Source: Lachnoclostridium sp. Marseille-P6806 (GTDB taxonomy: Bacteria > Bacillota > Clostridia > Lachnospirales > Lachnospiraceae). Taken from it: DNA of 64,000 bases. Made by a program: the position numbers and the translations under genes. The stretch lies in contig NZ_LR130586.1 of NCBI RefSeq assembly GCF_900625025.1, forward strand, positions 1 to 64,000, read 5' to 3'. The notes beneath the pieces were generated by a model, which had not been told where the DNA came from, did no database searches, and saw nothing but the letters and a program-made list of their open reading frames with translations. This document shows, piece by piece, positions 8,751 through 17,961 of this stretch (the stretch's first letter is position 1; every line of letters starts with the position of its first letter).

Positions 8751-9776
8751 TCAGCCGTTGATTTCCTCCGCCCGGTGGCAGGCGACGAAACGGCCTTTTT
8801 CCAGCTCGCGGAACTCCGGCATAAGCTCGGTGCACCGCGCGTTCGCATAGGGGCAGCGCGTGTGGAAGGGGCAGCCGCCGGGTGCGTTTAAGGGACTCGG
8901 GATCTCGCCGGTCAGCGTGATCCTCTGATTCGCCCGCGCCGCTTTCGGATCCGGAACCGGAACCGCCGACATCAGCGCCTTGGAATAGGGGTGCAGCGGC
9001 CGGCTGTAAATCTCTCCGGAATCCGCCAGCTCCACCATCTTGCCGAGGTACATGACCGCGATGCGGTCACTGATATGGCGGACGACCAGAAGGTCATGGG
9101 CGATGAAGAGGTAAGTCAGGCCCAGCTTGTCCTGCAGCTCGTCAAACATATTGATGACCTGCGCCTGTATGGAAACATCCAGCGCCGAGACCGGCTCATC
9201 GCAGACGATGAAATCCGGGCTGACCGCCAGCGCCCGCGCGATGCCGACGCGCTGCCGCTGTCCTCCGGAAAACTCATGGGCGTAACGGGCTGCATGCTCG
9301 GAATTGAGCCCGACATGTTCCATCAGCTCAAGGATGCGCTCCCGGCGCTCTTTCGGATTCCGGTATATATGATGGACATCGAGCGGCTCGCCGATGATAT
9401 CCTCGACCGTCATGCGGGGATCCAGCGACGAATAAGGGTCCTGAAAGACCATGGTCGCATGGGTGCGAAACTCCTGCACATCCTCCCGCGTCCGGATCGT
9501 CTTTCCCCTATAAATGATCTCTCCCGCCGTGGGCTGGTAGAGGTGCAGGATCGTGCGCCCCGCCGTGGTCTTGCCGCAGCCGGACTCACCGACAAGACCG
9601 AGCGTCTCGCCCGCGCGGATATCAAAGGAAATATCGTCGACCGCCTTAAGCGGACGGCTCTGAAAGAAGCCGGTGTTGATATTGAAATACTGTTTGAGGG
9701 AGCGCACCCGGATCAGCGGCTGCTCCTTTGCGGACGGCTCTGTCGGAACCGGCGCCGTGATGGTATCCTGTGTCAT
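8751..9776 (-). CDS. oppF: Oligopeptide ABC transporter ATP-binding protein OppF
   Basis: One of two ATPases powering peptide import. Walker [13 protein letters not shown] is near residue 63, the ABC signature [15 protein letters not shown] near 165, and Walker [13 protein letters not shown] near 185. The C-terminal oligopeptide-transporter extension carries a Cys cluster ([15 protein letters not shown]) typical of Opp/Dpp ATPases. At 341 aa the length is normal. The start overlaps the oppD stop by 4 bp, indicating translational coupling. The protein works as a heterodimer with OppD. Confidence 0.93.
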   Translation of the reverse strand: MTQDTITAPVPTEPSAKEQPLIRVRSLKQYFNINTGFFQSRPLKAVDDISFDIRAGETLGLVGESGCGKTTAGRTILHLYQPTAGEIIYRGKTIRTREDVQEFRTHATMVFQDPYSSLDPRMTVEDIIGEPLDVHHIYRNPKERRERILELMEHVGLNSEHAARYAHEFSGGQRQRVGIARALAVSPDFIVCDEPVSALDVSIQAQVINMFDELQDKLGLTYLFIAHDLLVVRHISDRIAVMYLGKMVELADSGEIYSRPLHPYSKALMSAVPVPDPKAARANQRITLTGEIPSPLNAPGGCPFHTRCPYANARCTELMPEFRELEKGRFVACHRAEEING

Positions 9777-10783
9777 GACTGCTCACCGCCTTTCTGCTCC
9801 ACGCCCGCGCGCAGCATCTCCTCACGGAGATTCTGCCAGCATGCCGCTGCATGATGCTCGTTGATCTCCATGCGCTCACAGCGGCTCCGGATGCAGATTT
9901 TCATCGCCGCATCACAGCGTGGCGCAAAGGGGCAGCCTTTCGGCATATTCAAAAGGTCGATAGGCGTCCCGCTGATCGGCTCGAGCTTCTGGTCCGTGTT
10001 GGACGCTGTGGGGATTGAGCGGAGCAGGCCCTTGGTATATTCGTGCTTCGGATTGTAGAAAATCTCATCCGCCGTGCCCTGCTCGCAGATGGCCCCGGCA
10101 TACATGACGATCACCTCGTCGCAGAGCTGGGCGACGACGCCGAGGTCATGCGTGATCATGATGATGGCCATGCCGATCTTCTTCTGAATGTCTTTCATCA
10201 GCTCAAGGATACCGGCCTGTATCGTGACATCGAGCGCCGTGGTCGGCTCGTCCGCAATCAGAATATCAGGCTCGCAGGCCAGCGCCATGGCAATCATGAC
10301 ACGCTGCCGCATACCTCCGGAAAATTCATAGGGGTACTGCTTCATCCGCTTCTCCGGTTCATTGACGTTGACAAGCCGGAGCATTTCGACCGCCCGCTCA
10401 TGGGCCTGCTCCCGATTGCGGTCCGTATGGAGGAGAATCGCCTCCATGAGCTGTCGGCCGATGGTATAGGTGGGGTTGAGAGAGGTCATCGGATCCTGAA
10501 AGATAATGGAGATCCGGTTGCCGCGCACGGTCTTCATGACCTTTTCGCCGGCCCCCACCAGCTCCTGTCCGTCAAAGCGGACCGAGCCGCCGACAATCCG
10601 TCCCGTGGACGCCAGAATCTGCATGATGGAGTAGGCCGTGACCGATTTTCCGGAGCCGGACTCGCCTACAATGCCAAGCACCCTGCCGCGCTCCAGGTCA
10701 AACGAAACCCCGTTTACCGCTCGCACCTCGCCCTCATCCGTAAAAAAAGAGGTCGACAGATTTCTCACTTCTAATAATGCCAT
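9773..10783 (-). CDS. oppD: Oligopeptide ABC transporter ATP-binding protein OppD
   Basis: The partner ATPase of OppF. Walker [14 protein letters not shown] is near residue 38, the signature [15 protein letters not shown] near 160, and Walker [13 protein letters not shown] near 182. The C-terminal extension includes GCPFAPRC followed by two further Cys. It has 336 aa, a normal length. The gene overlaps oppF by 4 bp and lies about 90 bp downstream of oppC in the same operon. Confidence 0.93.
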   Translation of the reverse strand: MALLEVRNLSTSFFTDEGEVRAVNGVSFDLERGRVLGIVGESGSGKSVTAYSIMQILASTGRIVGGSVRFDGQELVGAGEKVMKTVRGNRISIIFQDPMTSLNPTYTIGRQLMEAILLHTDRNREQAHERAVEMLRLVNVNEPEKRMKQYPYEFSGGMRQRVMIAMALACEPDILIADEPTTALDVTIQAGILELMKDIQKKIGMAIIMITHDLGVVAQLCDEVIVMYAGAICEQGTADEIFYNPKHEYTKGLLRSIPTASNTDQKLEPISGTPIDLLNMPKGCPFAPRCDAAMKICIRSRCERMEINEHHAAACWQNLREEMLRAGVEQKGGEQS

Positions 10784-10873
10784 GGTCGTTCATTTCCTCC
10801 CGCTGCCAAGCTCCGCCTCCCTTCCGGCTGGTTCCCCGGCGTCTGCGTTCTGTCTTTATCGCGGCGCGTCCCG

Positions 10874-11986
10874 TCACGCATTCAGCTTCGGGTCGAAAGC
10901 GTCCCGCAGTCCGTCGCCGAAAAGATTCAGCGATAACACAATAAGCGAGATCACAATCGCCGGGATCACGAGACGATAGGGATAGGAGCTCAGGCCGTTC
11001 AGCGCATCCGACGCCAACGACCCCAGAGACGGCATGGGCGCGTTTACGCCGAGGCCGAGAAAGGACAGGTAGCTCTCCGTAAAGATCGCGCTCGGAATCT
11101 GGAGCGCCGTACTGATCACGATGACGGAAACACAGTTCGGAATGAGATGCCTGCGGATGACCCAGCTCCCCTTTGCGCCGCTTGCCTGTGCCGCGAGGAC
11201 ATATTCCTGCTCGCGAAGAGAGAGAATCTGGCCGCGCACAAGCCGTGCCATGGATACCCAGTAGAGCAATGCGAAAATAATGAACAGCGAAATGATGTTG
11301 GAGCCGATCTTTGCAAGCGGCGTCCCCTCCAGCTTCTGCGAGAGCGTAACCTTCATGACCGACGCCAGCAAAATGACCATCAGCATGTCCGGCAGAGAAT
11401 AGATGATATCGACAATGCGCATGATCACGATATCGACGGCGCCGCCCGCATAGCCGGAAACAGAGCCGACGACAAGGCCGATGAGAAGAACGATGATGGA
11501 GGCGAAAAAACCGACCGCCAGGGAAATGCGCGTACCGTAGATCACCCGGATAAAGTAGTCGCGGCCGTTTGCATCCGTTCCGAAAAGATGCGGCATGACT
11601 CTTGCCCCGTTCTCCATCGCGTTCAGCTCCGTTCTGGCATACTCAAAGGGCCGGAGGTTATTGAACGAGGGGTCCATCGGCTTGCCCGGCACCATGCCCA
11701 GCATGGCCTCGTATTTGTAAGGCCAGAACATGGGAACAAAAATCGCCGCCAGCGTGATGATCACGATGACCCAGAAACTGATCATCGCGACACGGTTCCT
11801 GCGCAGCCGCTTTACTCCGTCCTTGAATGCGGTCGTGGAGGGCCGCATTCTGACCATGTATTCTTTTTCTTCGTCCGCCGCAGGCATAAAATCACTGAGA
11901 TCAACCTGCATGCTCAGGCGTTTGCGTTTATTGTCCATTTCCTGTCTGCCTTTCCGCTGCTTACTGATAGCCTTTTCCCCGTTCAT
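10874..11986 (-). CDS. oppC: Oligopeptide ABC transporter permease OppC
   Basis: Inner-membrane permease of the peptide importer. The N-terminal OppC_N segment spans about residues 30-100 with a first membrane helix near 65. The BPD_transp_1 domain includes the cytoplasmic EAA-type loop (VLAAQASGAKGSWVIRRHLI) near residue 265. The end (SLNLFGDGLRDAFDPKLNA) is typical of OppC. The 11986 start overlaps the oppB stop as ATGA. A second ATG 16 codons later, preceded by ACAGGAA, is an alternative start and would give a more usual N terminus. Confidence 0.92.
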   Translation of the reverse strand: MNGEKAISKQRKGRQEMDNKRKRLSMQVDLSDFMPAADEEKEYMVRMRPSTTAFKDGVKRLRRNRVAMISFWVIVIITLAAIFVPMFWPYKYEAMLGMVPGKPMDPSFNNLRPFEYARTELNAMENGARVMPHLFGTDANGRDYFIRVIYGTRISLAVGFFASIIVLLIGLVVGSVSGYAGGAVDIVIMRIVDIIYSLPDMLMVILLASVMKVTLSQKLEGTPLAKIGSNIISLFIIFALLYWVSMARLVRGQILSLREQEYVLAAQASGAKGSWVIRRHLIPNCVSVIVISTALQIPSAIFTESYLSFLGLGVNAPMPSLGSLASDALNGLSSYPYRLVIPAIVISLIVLSLNLFGDGLRDAFDPKLNA

Positions 11987-12909
11987 TCCAGATGGATGCG
12001 GGGATCCACGATCTTATACATAATATCGCTCACAAGGTTCATGACAACGATCAGCGTCGCGAGAACGATCGTCGTCCCCATGATCAGCGTATAATCACGG
12101 TTCGTTATGCTGTTCACAAAGGAACGGCCGAGCCCCGGCACGGCGAAGATCTGTTCCACGACGAGAGAACCGGTGACAATATAGGCGAGCTGCGGTCCGA
12201 GATAGGTGATGACGGGAATGAGAGCGTTTTTCAGCGCATGACCGAAAATGATCCGCATGCCCGATACGCCCTTGGCCCTTGCGGTGCGGATGTAATCCTG
12301 TCCGAGCACATCCAGCATGGAGGAGCGCGTCAGACGGGTGATATACGCCATCGGATAGAGCATCAGCGTGACGATCGGCAGCACCAGTCCTGCGCGGGTG
12401 GAGCCGTTCGCCGGAAAGATATGCGTTTTTACGGCAAAGGTGACAAGAAGAAGCGAGCCCATGATAAAGGAGGGCATAGATACGAACGCCGTGGTGATCA
12501 CCATGATGATGCGGTCCGTCACCGTATTGCGCCGGAGCGCCGCAACGGAGCCCAGAACCACGCCAAAGAGAGTAGCAAGCCCTGCTGAAATCACTCCCAG
12601 CTTTGCAGAGGTCCGCAGCCCGTCGCCGATGATGTCGATCACCATGCGACCACGCTGCTTCAGGGAAGGGCCGAAGCGGAACTGGATCACGTCCGTCAGA
12701 TAGGTCCAGTACTGTACGCCCAGCGGTTTATCGAGGCCGTACTTGGCCTCCATCGCTTTCTGCACCGCCGGAGAGACCGCTTTCTCCCCGACAAACGGAC
12801 CGCCCGGTACCGCGTGCATGACGAAAAAGGTCAGCGTAATCACCACCCAGATGGTAAAAAGCGCAAGTACAATTCGTTTCAGAATATATTTGAGCGTTTT
12901 CGGATTCAT
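11983..12909 (-). CDS. oppB: Oligopeptide ABC transporter permease OppB
   Basis: First gene of the operon and partner permease of OppC. It starts MNPKTLKYILKRIVLALFT with the usual basic N terminus and first helix. The motif TFFVMHAVPGGPF is near residue 30. The EAA loop (YIRTARAKGVSGMRIIFGHA) is near residue 205, and the C terminus LVSDIMYKIVDPRIHLE is characteristic. From 12909 it has 308 residues, the normal length. An in-frame ATG 27 codons earlier adds Arg-rich sequence unlike OppB, so it was not chosen. Confidence 0.92.
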   Translation of the reverse strand: MNPKTLKYILKRIVLALFTIWVVITLTFFVMHAVPGGPFVGEKAVSPAVQKAMEAKYGLDKPLGVQYWTYLTDVIQFRFGPSLKQRGRMVIDIIGDGLRTSAKLGVISAGLATLFGVVLGSVAALRRNTVTDRIIMVITTAFVSMPSFIMGSLLLVTFAVKTHIFPANGSTRAGLVLPIVTLMLYPMAYITRLTRSSMLDVLGQDYIRTARAKGVSGMRIIFGHALKNALIPVITYLGPQLAYIVTGSLVVEQIFAVPGLGRSFVNSITNRDYTLIMGTTIVLATLIVVMNLVSDIMYKIVDPRIHLE

Positions 12910-13015
12910 GAATAAAAAGCCCCTATCCCTGCCGGCTTCCGACACGCTGCGGCATCTCCGGGTGCAGCGCAGTCCGTCTATAACGGACATTTGTCAACGT
13001 CAAGCAGTAAACGGT

Positions 13016-13044
13016 ATTTTACACACTTTTCTCAAGGCTTACAA
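13016..13044 (-). promoter_or_regulatory. Candidate sigma-A promoter of the opp operon
   Basis: On the minus strand TTGTAA (13039-13044) and TAAAAT (13016-13021) are separated by 17 bp. They lie about 107 bp upstream of the oppB ATG, leaving a leader of roughly 100 nt in which no riboswitch was recognised. Confidence 0.6.
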
Positions 13045-13097
13045 GTTTGAAACGCCTGTTTTTGCATAAAATTTCAAACATTCATCAATTAGTACAA

Positions 13098-13162
13098 CAA
13101 AAAAGGCTGTCTTTCAGCAAAAAGTCCTCCCGGATCTCTGCCGCTGCAGCCAGCCCTTTTCC
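13098..13162 (-). terminator. Likely terminator of the esterase gene
   Basis: On the minus strand AAAAGGGCTG and a downstream CAGCC followed by TTTTTTG form a stem, extended by CTGCAGC with GCTG inside. It lies 33-97 bp past the esterase stop and before the opp promoter. Confidence 0.55.
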
Positions 13163-13194
13163 TGCCCCGGTTCTCCGGACTTACAGCACCGTCT

Positions 13195-14274
13195 TTACAT
13201 CACCGTCTCCAGAAAGCTCTGCGCAAGCTCGGGCCAGCACTGCACCTCTCCATTCGGTTCTCCGGCCGGGAAAGCGCCCGCCGTATGTTCCCGCACATAG
13301 TTCCACGCCCGCAGCTCCTTTTCATCCCGGGCGCTGTCGGTAATTCTGCCGCCCTGCCATCCGTCAAGAAGCTCATAGAGCTGCTCAAGGCAGTAGGGTT
13401 CTCCGAAGCGACCGTCTGCCCATTCCTGCGTGGCGAGAGACAGCCCGTGCTTTCCACTCGAAAACAGATGGAGAGCGAACGGCACGCCCTGCGCCCGGAG
13501 CGCGGACGCAAAGCGGAGACTATTGTCCGCCGGAACCAGATCATCCGTAGCCGTGAGCCAGACAAATACCGGCGGCATCTCCTTTGTCACGTGCTTTTCG
13601 AGGGAATAGAAGTCGAGCTCTCGCGCGTAGCGGGACGCGGCAGGGGCCTTTACGGCCGCAGAAGAATCTCCCCCGGCCTCGGCCGGGGACGCGTCCTCTG
13701 TCGGCGCCGGGCCGAGCAGCGCGTCGACCGATCCCTGATGCGCGATCGCGGGATCGGTGGAAATCACGGGGTACGAAAGGATCACCGCATCCGGCCGGTT
13801 GGATATCCCCTGAAAGACGGGATCCGGATCCCGGATCTCCGAGGGGTGCACGGCGAGGCACCCGCAAAGATGCCCTCCCGCGCTGAAGCCCGTGATCACA
13901 AGCCTTGCGGGGTCAATGCGGAACGCCTCCGCCCGCGCTCTCACAAAGCGGATGGCGCGGGACAGGTCCTGCTCGGCCCTGTCGTGGAGCGGCTCATTCC
14001 GCAGAAAATTGGTCGTATAGGTAAAGACAAAGCAGTTCCAGCCCTTTTCATAAAAGCGGAGCGCGACGAGCTCCCCCTCGGAGGGCGAGACCAGCTCGTA
14101 GCCGCCTCCGGGCACCACGATCATGCACGGGCGGGGCTCCGCGCCCTCGCTCTCCGGGTGCAGGTAACAGACCAGATTGGGACGGAAACGATCTGCCATG
14201 CGAAAGGCGTATTCCCCTTCTTTCCAGATTTCATAACGCTTGCTGATATAGCTTTTTTCTATGGTATTTCCCAT
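13195..14274 (-). CDS. Alpha/beta hydrolase, acetyl-esterase/xylan-esterase-like
   Basis: A cytoplasmic esterase-like enzyme, possibly removing acetyl groups from sugars. There is no signal peptide. An oxyanion-hole motif VPGGGYELVS is near residue 54. The nucleophile elbow GFSAGGH is near residue 131, a candidate catalytic Asp lies in ATDDLVPADNS near 265, and the His in SSGKHGLSLA near 290, giving a complete Ser-Asp-His triad. The 359-aa length is about 60 longer than the Aes/BD-FAE group, partly from an Ala/Ser/Pro-rich insert near residues 190-215. It stands alone between the lipoprotein gene and opp. The substrate cannot be told. Confidence 0.82.
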   Translation of the reverse strand: MGNTIEKSYISKRYEIWKEGEYAFRMADRFRPNLVCYLHPESEGAEPRPCMIVVPGGGYELVSPSEGELVALRFYEKGWNCFVFTYTTNFLRNEPLHDRAEQDLSRAIRFVRARAEAFRIDPARLVITGFSAGGHLCGCLAVHPSEIRDPDPVFQGISNRPDAVILSYPVISTDPAIAHQGSVDALLGPAPTEDASPAEAGGDSSAAVKAPAASRYARELDFYSLEKHVTKEMPPVFVWLTATDDLVPADNSLRFASALRAQGVPFALHLFSSGKHGLSLATQEWADGRFGEPYCLEQLYELLDGWQGGRITDSARDEKELRAWNYVREHTAGAFPAGEPNGEVQCWPELAQSFLETVM

Positions 14275-14346
14275 GATATATTCCCCTGTCCGGATATCCG
14301 TATGCAGATATCCCTATTAAAGATGTCCTCTGCCGCAGCATCCGCG

Positions 14347-15090
14347 TCACAGCGCCCGCTCGTCGAGAGGAGCAAGGCTCTTTCCCGCGGGATCAAAAAC
14401 ATAAAAGCGCTCCGCAGGCTCAGTTCCTGTCTCCTCCCGGATGCGGAGCTTCATATATATACTGACGACCCGCCCCGTTTCATCGAGCGCAAAGCCCTGC
14501 ATCTCCGTCGCCTCAACCTCTCCGTCTCCGCCCGCTTCGAGATAGGCGGTATGGACGGCGATGCTCAGTTCATCCCCGCCGAGCCCCGCCATAGCGAGCG
14601 CCTCCCGGCAGAGGATCGCCTCGTCATTCACCCGGTCGTAGGCCAGCGTCATGAGCTCCTCCTCCGGGGCGCGCGCCGGTTCGCCGTCGCCTGCAAACGA
14701 GAGCCGGCATATTGTCGTGACCTCGAGATAACGGCTGTTCTCCCTCGGATAGGAGCGGATCTCAATGCACGTACCCTCGCTCTCCCCCGCCTTGCGAAGT
14801 GCGTCCGTAAAGAGCTTTGTCTCTCCGTTCAGACGGTTCAGAGCCGCCGAGTCCCCGCAGGAATCCGACACAAAGCGCGGAATCTGCACCGTTTCTCCCC
14901 CGGTCTGAGGGTTCTCCTGTGCGGTTTCCCCGCTCCCGTCCGTTTCCCCTCCGGTGAGCTCGATCCGCACGTTTCCGGGCCCGGAGCAAGCGCCGCACCC
15001 CCCAAGCCCCGTGACGGCTCCCACACTGAGGCAGAGGACGAGAAGCAGCGCCGCGATTCCCGTTTTCTTCTCTCTTTTCATGATCCCCAT
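14347..15090 (-). CDS. Putative lipoprotein, DUF3298-like
   Basis: An exported lipoprotein of unknown role. A basic start (MKREKKTG) leads into a hydrophobic helix and a lipobox ending LGGC near residue 31, then a Gly/Glu/Thr-rich linker. The rest, from VQIPRFVSDSCGDSAALNRL, resembles DUF3298/DUF4163-type extracytoplasmic domains, in which this N-terminal pattern recurs. The start could be the ATG at 15090 or the one three codons later. It is transcribed away from trmB, so the gap up to 15264 should contain divergent promoters. Confidence 0.7.
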   Translation of the reverse strand: MGIMKREKKTGIAALLLVLCLSVGAVTGLGGCGACSGPGNVRIELTGGETDGSGETAQENPQTGGETVQIPRFVSDSCGDSAALNRLNGETKLFTDALRKAGESEGTCIEIRSYPRENSRYLEVTTICRLSFAGDGEPARAPEEELMTLAYDRVNDEAILCREALAMAGLGGDELSIAVHTAYLEAGGDGEVEATEMQGFALDETGRVVSIYMKLRIREETGTEPAERFYVFDPAGKSLAPLDERAL

Positions 15091-15196
15091 AGCTGTTCCG
15101 ATGCGCTCCGTATGCAGTGTCCGCTGTCAAAACTGCGTCTATTATACCATCGCATACCGGTCCGCGGCAGTTTTATGCTACAATCGTTTTTATGGC

Positions 15197-15219
15197 GGCC
15201 CCCGGCGTTCCCGGGGGCC
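15197..15219 (+). other. GC-rich leader hairpin before trmB
   Basis: GGCCCCCGG and CCGGGGGCC form a perfect 9-bp stem around a five-base loop, 46 bp before the trmB ATG. No T-run follows, so it is not an ordinary terminator. A TACAAT about 15 bp before it could be the trmB -10. Confidence 0.5.
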
Positions 15220-15264
15220 CGGATACTCTGCGTCATATATTACCGCGTATCACGGAGGATTCCC

Positions 15265-15918
15265 ATGCGACTGCGCAATATTCCCGGTGCAAAAGAGCAT
15301 CTGGCCGCGAGCCCCTGTGTCATCGGCAATCCGGAAGAATGGAAAGGAAAGTGGAGCGAGCGCTTCGGCAGCCCGAACCCGGTCCGCCTCGAAATCGGAA
15401 CCGGCAAAGGGCGTTTTCTCCTGCAGCTTGCGCAGGAAAATCCCGACGTCAATTACATCGGCATCGAAAAATACAGCAGCGTGCTTCTGCGCGCCGTACA
15501 GAAGCAGGAGGAGGCGGAGCTCCCGAATATCCTGTTCCTGCGCTACGAGGCGGAGCTTCTGGGAAATGTGTTCGCCCCCGGTGAGATCGACCGCATCTAT
15601 CTGAATTTTTCCGACCCGTGGCCCAAAAAATCGCAGGCGGGCAGACGCCTCCCCTGCAAGGAATTTCTGCGTCTCTACGACCGTTTTCTCCGTCCGGGCG
15701 GAGTCATTGAATTCAAGACAGACAACCGCGGTCTCTTTGATTTCGCCCTCGGGGAGATCGGACCCGGCGGCTTTCAGCTTGAGGCCCTCAGCTTCGATCT
15801 GCACCATGACAAGGTCTTAGGCAAAGGAAATATTATGACGGAATACGAGGAGCGCTTCTCCGCCAAGGGAAACCCTATCTGCAAATATATTATTTCAAGG
15901 AAAGTCCGGGAGAGCTGA
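15265..15918 (+). CDS. trmB: tRNA (guanine-N7)-methyltransferase
   Basis: Methylates G46 in the variable loop of tRNA using SAM. It starts MRLRNIPGAKEHLAAS, typical for Firmicute TrmB, with GGAGG 6 bp upstream. The SAM motif EIGTGKGRFLLQLA is near residue 43, and the catalytic motif FSDPWPKKSQAGRRL near 117. FKTDNRGLFDFAL follows near residue 150. The 217-aa length is normal. The reading frame is open far upstream, but only this start has a ribosome site and family similarity. Confidence 0.93.
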   Translation: MRLRNIPGAKEHLAASPCVIGNPEEWKGKWSERFGSPNPVRLEIGTGKGRFLLQLAQENPDVNYIGIEKYSSVLLRAVQKQEEAELPNILFLRYEAELLGNVFAPGEIDRIYLNFSDPWPKKSQAGRRLPCKEFLRLYDRFLRPGGVIEFKTDNRGLFDFALGEIGPGGFQLEALSFDLHHDKVLGKGNIMTEYEERFSAKGNPICKYIISRKVRES

Positions 15919-15940
15919 TCCCGTCGTTTTTTAGACTTTC

Positions 15941-15968
15941 TTTACACCCCGTGAAAATCCGATATGCT
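15941..15968 (+). promoter_or_regulatory. Candidate promoter of trxA
   Basis: TTTACA (15941-15946) and TATGCT (15963-15968) are 16 bp apart, about 82 bp upstream of the trxA ATG and just after the trmB stop. Confidence 0.55.
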
Positions 15969-16049
15969 ATACTGACGTTGAGACCGCTCCCCGGATTTCC
16001 CGGTGCGCAGCGGCTCACCTGCTTTCAGGAGATCAAGGAGGATTTCAGC

Positions 16050-16367
16050 ATGCGTTTTGATTCTGCCAATTTTGAACACGAGGTCTTACAGAGTGAGCTC
16101 CCGGTTCTTGTCGATTTTTACGCCGACTGGTGCGGGCCCTGCAAGATGATGGCGCCGGTCGTCGAGCAGCTCGCCGGAGAATACGAAGGGAAGATTCTCG
16201 TCGGCCAGCTCAACGTGGACGACAACCCGGATATTGCCGAGAAATACAGCGTCATGTCCATTCCGACCTTTCTGATTTTCCGCGGCGGAAAGGTGGTGGA
16301 TACCGCCGTCGGCGCGATCCCGAGATCCACTCTGGAGGAAAAGATCCGCGGTGTGATCGGAGCGTGA
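16050..16367 (+). CDS. trxA: Thioredoxin
   Basis: Small cytoplasmic disulfide reductase. The active site WCGPCK is at residues 28-33, inside VDFYADWCGPCKMMAP. The cis-proline motif SIPTFLIFRGG is near residue 72. The 105-aa length is canonical. AAGGAGG stands 7 bp before the ATG; the longer upstream reading is not protein-like. The carboxypeptidase gene starts 1 bp after the stop, so the two are probably cotranscribed. Confidence 0.95.
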   Translation: MRFDSANFEHEVLQSELPVLVDFYADWCGPCKMMAPVVEQLAGEYEGKILVGQLNVDDNPDIAEKYSVMSIPTFLIFRGGKVVDTAVGAIPRSTLEEKIRGVIGA

Positions 16368-16368
16368 C

Positions 16369-17961
16369 ATGAGGCGCCCGCTTTTTTCTGCGCCCGCGCG
16401 CCTTCCCATCCTGACGCCCGTTTTCGTCCTGTTTTCCGTTCTCTTTCTCGTCCTCCTGCCGGCGCTCCTCTTTCCGCAGCGGGTATCCGCTGCCGCCGTG
16501 CAGGAGGGGGAGGTCATTCTTTCTGCCTCCGGCGCGCGGGATTACGCCACCGAGGCCGAGGCGCGGAAAGCGCTGCCCATCCGGAGCAATGCCGCCGAGG
16601 GATGGCCGCAGGGCCCGGAAATATCCGCAGAGGGGGCCTGTCTTCTCGATGCGGATACCGGCGTCGTGCTGTATGACAAGAACATGGACGAGCCGCTCTA
16701 TCCGGCCAGCACCACGAAGCTCCTCACCTGCCTCATCGCTGCGGAGGAGCTCTCTCTCTCCGACACCGTAATGATCACGGCGAGCTGTCTTGCCTCCGTC
16801 CCCCCGGGTTCCTCCTGCATCGGCATGGACGCCGGGGAGAGGATCACGGTCGAAGAGGCTCTGTACGGCATTCTTGTCGGCTCGGCCAACGAGGTCTCCA
16901 ACGCGGTGGCGGAAAAGGTCGCCGGCAGCACGGAGGCCTTTGTCCGCCGGATGAATGAACGGGCAAAGGAGCTCGGCTGCCTCCATACGCATTTCGTCAC
17001 AACTAATGGTCTCCATGACGAAAATCACTACACGACGGCCTATGATCTCGCAAAAATTGCGCAGGCCTTTTTTGAAAACGACGTCTGCGCCCGGATCGGA
17101 AACACCCCCCGCTATCACTTCGAGGCGACGGCGGAGCAGCCCGACGATTTCTGGCTGAACAACAAGCACGAGCTCATCACCGGAGCCCTCCCCTACACGG
17201 GGATTCTCGGCGGCAAAACCGGCTATACGGACGCCGCCCGGCAGACGCTTGTGACGGCCTGCGAACAGAACGGCATGACGCTGATCGCCGTCGTCATGAA
17301 ATGCGAATCTCCTTCTCAGTTCACTGAGACAGCCGCCCTGTTCGACTACGGCTTCCACAATTTCAGCCATGTGAATATTGCGGACAGCGAGACGCTGTTC
17401 CGAACCCCGGAGCCCGCCTTTCTCTCCAGCGGATCGTCGCCTCTGGGAAACGCCTCCCCGCTCTTTCGCCTGTCCCCGGACCGCGTCGCCGTACTGCCGG
17501 TGCGCAGCAGCGCTTCCGATCTCACCGCAGAGATCTCTTATGCGGAAGCACAGAACGGCCGCGTCTGCGGGGTGGTTTCCTGCTATTTTCACTCCGTCTT
17601 TGTCGGCTCCGCGGAGCTGCTTCTGCTCGAGCCGGATGAGAGCGCAGGCGAGTATCTCTCCTTTCCGGAGGCTCCCTCCGCGGAGGAGCTTTCCCTGTTC
17701 CAGCGCGGCCGGGCGGCAGCGCGCCGCCTGCTTCTTCATTTCGTTCACCGGAGCAGCGCCGGGACGGTCTACATCGACGGCCGCTCGCTGGTTTTTGCCT
17801 TTTCGGGCCTCTCCGCGCTCCTCTTTCTTCTGATTCTCCTGATTTCCTACATCCGCTCGTACACGAGGCCCGGGCGCATCCGCAGGCGGCGGTGGAAGAG
17901 AAATGAAAATGCCGACAGCATCGGCGGCTACCGTCGGTTCCGCCGCACCGATTCTTTCTGA
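16369..17961 (+). CDS. D-alanyl-D-alanine carboxypeptidase (PBP5/DacF-like)
   Basis: Trims the terminal D-Ala of peptidoglycan side chains. Residues 1-40 are a signal peptide. The serine-peptidase motifs are in order: SxxK as PASTTKLLT near residue 110, SxN as VGSANEVSN near 168, and KTG as GGKTGYTD near 283. After the catalytic domain there is a divergent C-terminal region and a transmembrane helix near residues 475-500 that should anchor the enzyme, followed by a basic tail. At 530 aa it is longer than classical DacA. The 3' end overlaps the convergent exonuclease gene by 34 bp. Confidence 0.9.
   Translation: MRRPLFSAPARLPILTPVFVLFSVLFLVLLPALLFPQRVSAAAVQEGEVILSASGARDYATEAEARKALPIRSNAAEGWPQGPEISAEGACLLDADTGVVLYDKNMDEPLYPASTTKLLTCLIAAEELSLSDTVMITASCLASVPPGSSCIGMDAGERITVEEALYGILVGSANEVSNAVAEKVAGSTEAFVRRMNERAKELGCLHTHFVTTNGLHDENHYTTAYDLAKIAQAFFENDVCARIGNTPRYHFEATAEQPDDFWLNNKHELITGALPYTGILGGKTGYTDAARQTLVTACEQNGMTLIAVVMKCESPSQFTETAALFDYGFHNFSHVNIADSETLFRTPEPAFLSSGSSPLGNASPLFRLSPDRVAVLPVRSSASDLTAEISYAEAQNGRVCGVVSCYFHSVFVGSAELLLLEPDESAGEYLSFPEAPSAEELSLFQRGRAAARRLLLHFVHRSSAGTVYIDGRSLVFAFSGLSALLFLLILLISYIRSYTRPGRIRRRRWKRNENADSIGGYRRFRRTDSF

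Noticed and set aside
13285-15264. A long plus-strand open frame running into trmB
   Set aside because: It lies antisense to the esterase and lipoprotein genes and is not protein-like; only the part from 15265, after GGAGG, matches TrmB.
16252-17748. A 498-codon minus-strand open frame over the carboxypeptidase gene
   Set aside because: The opposite strand carries all three serine-peptidase motifs and a signal peptide, while this frame shows no recognisable features.
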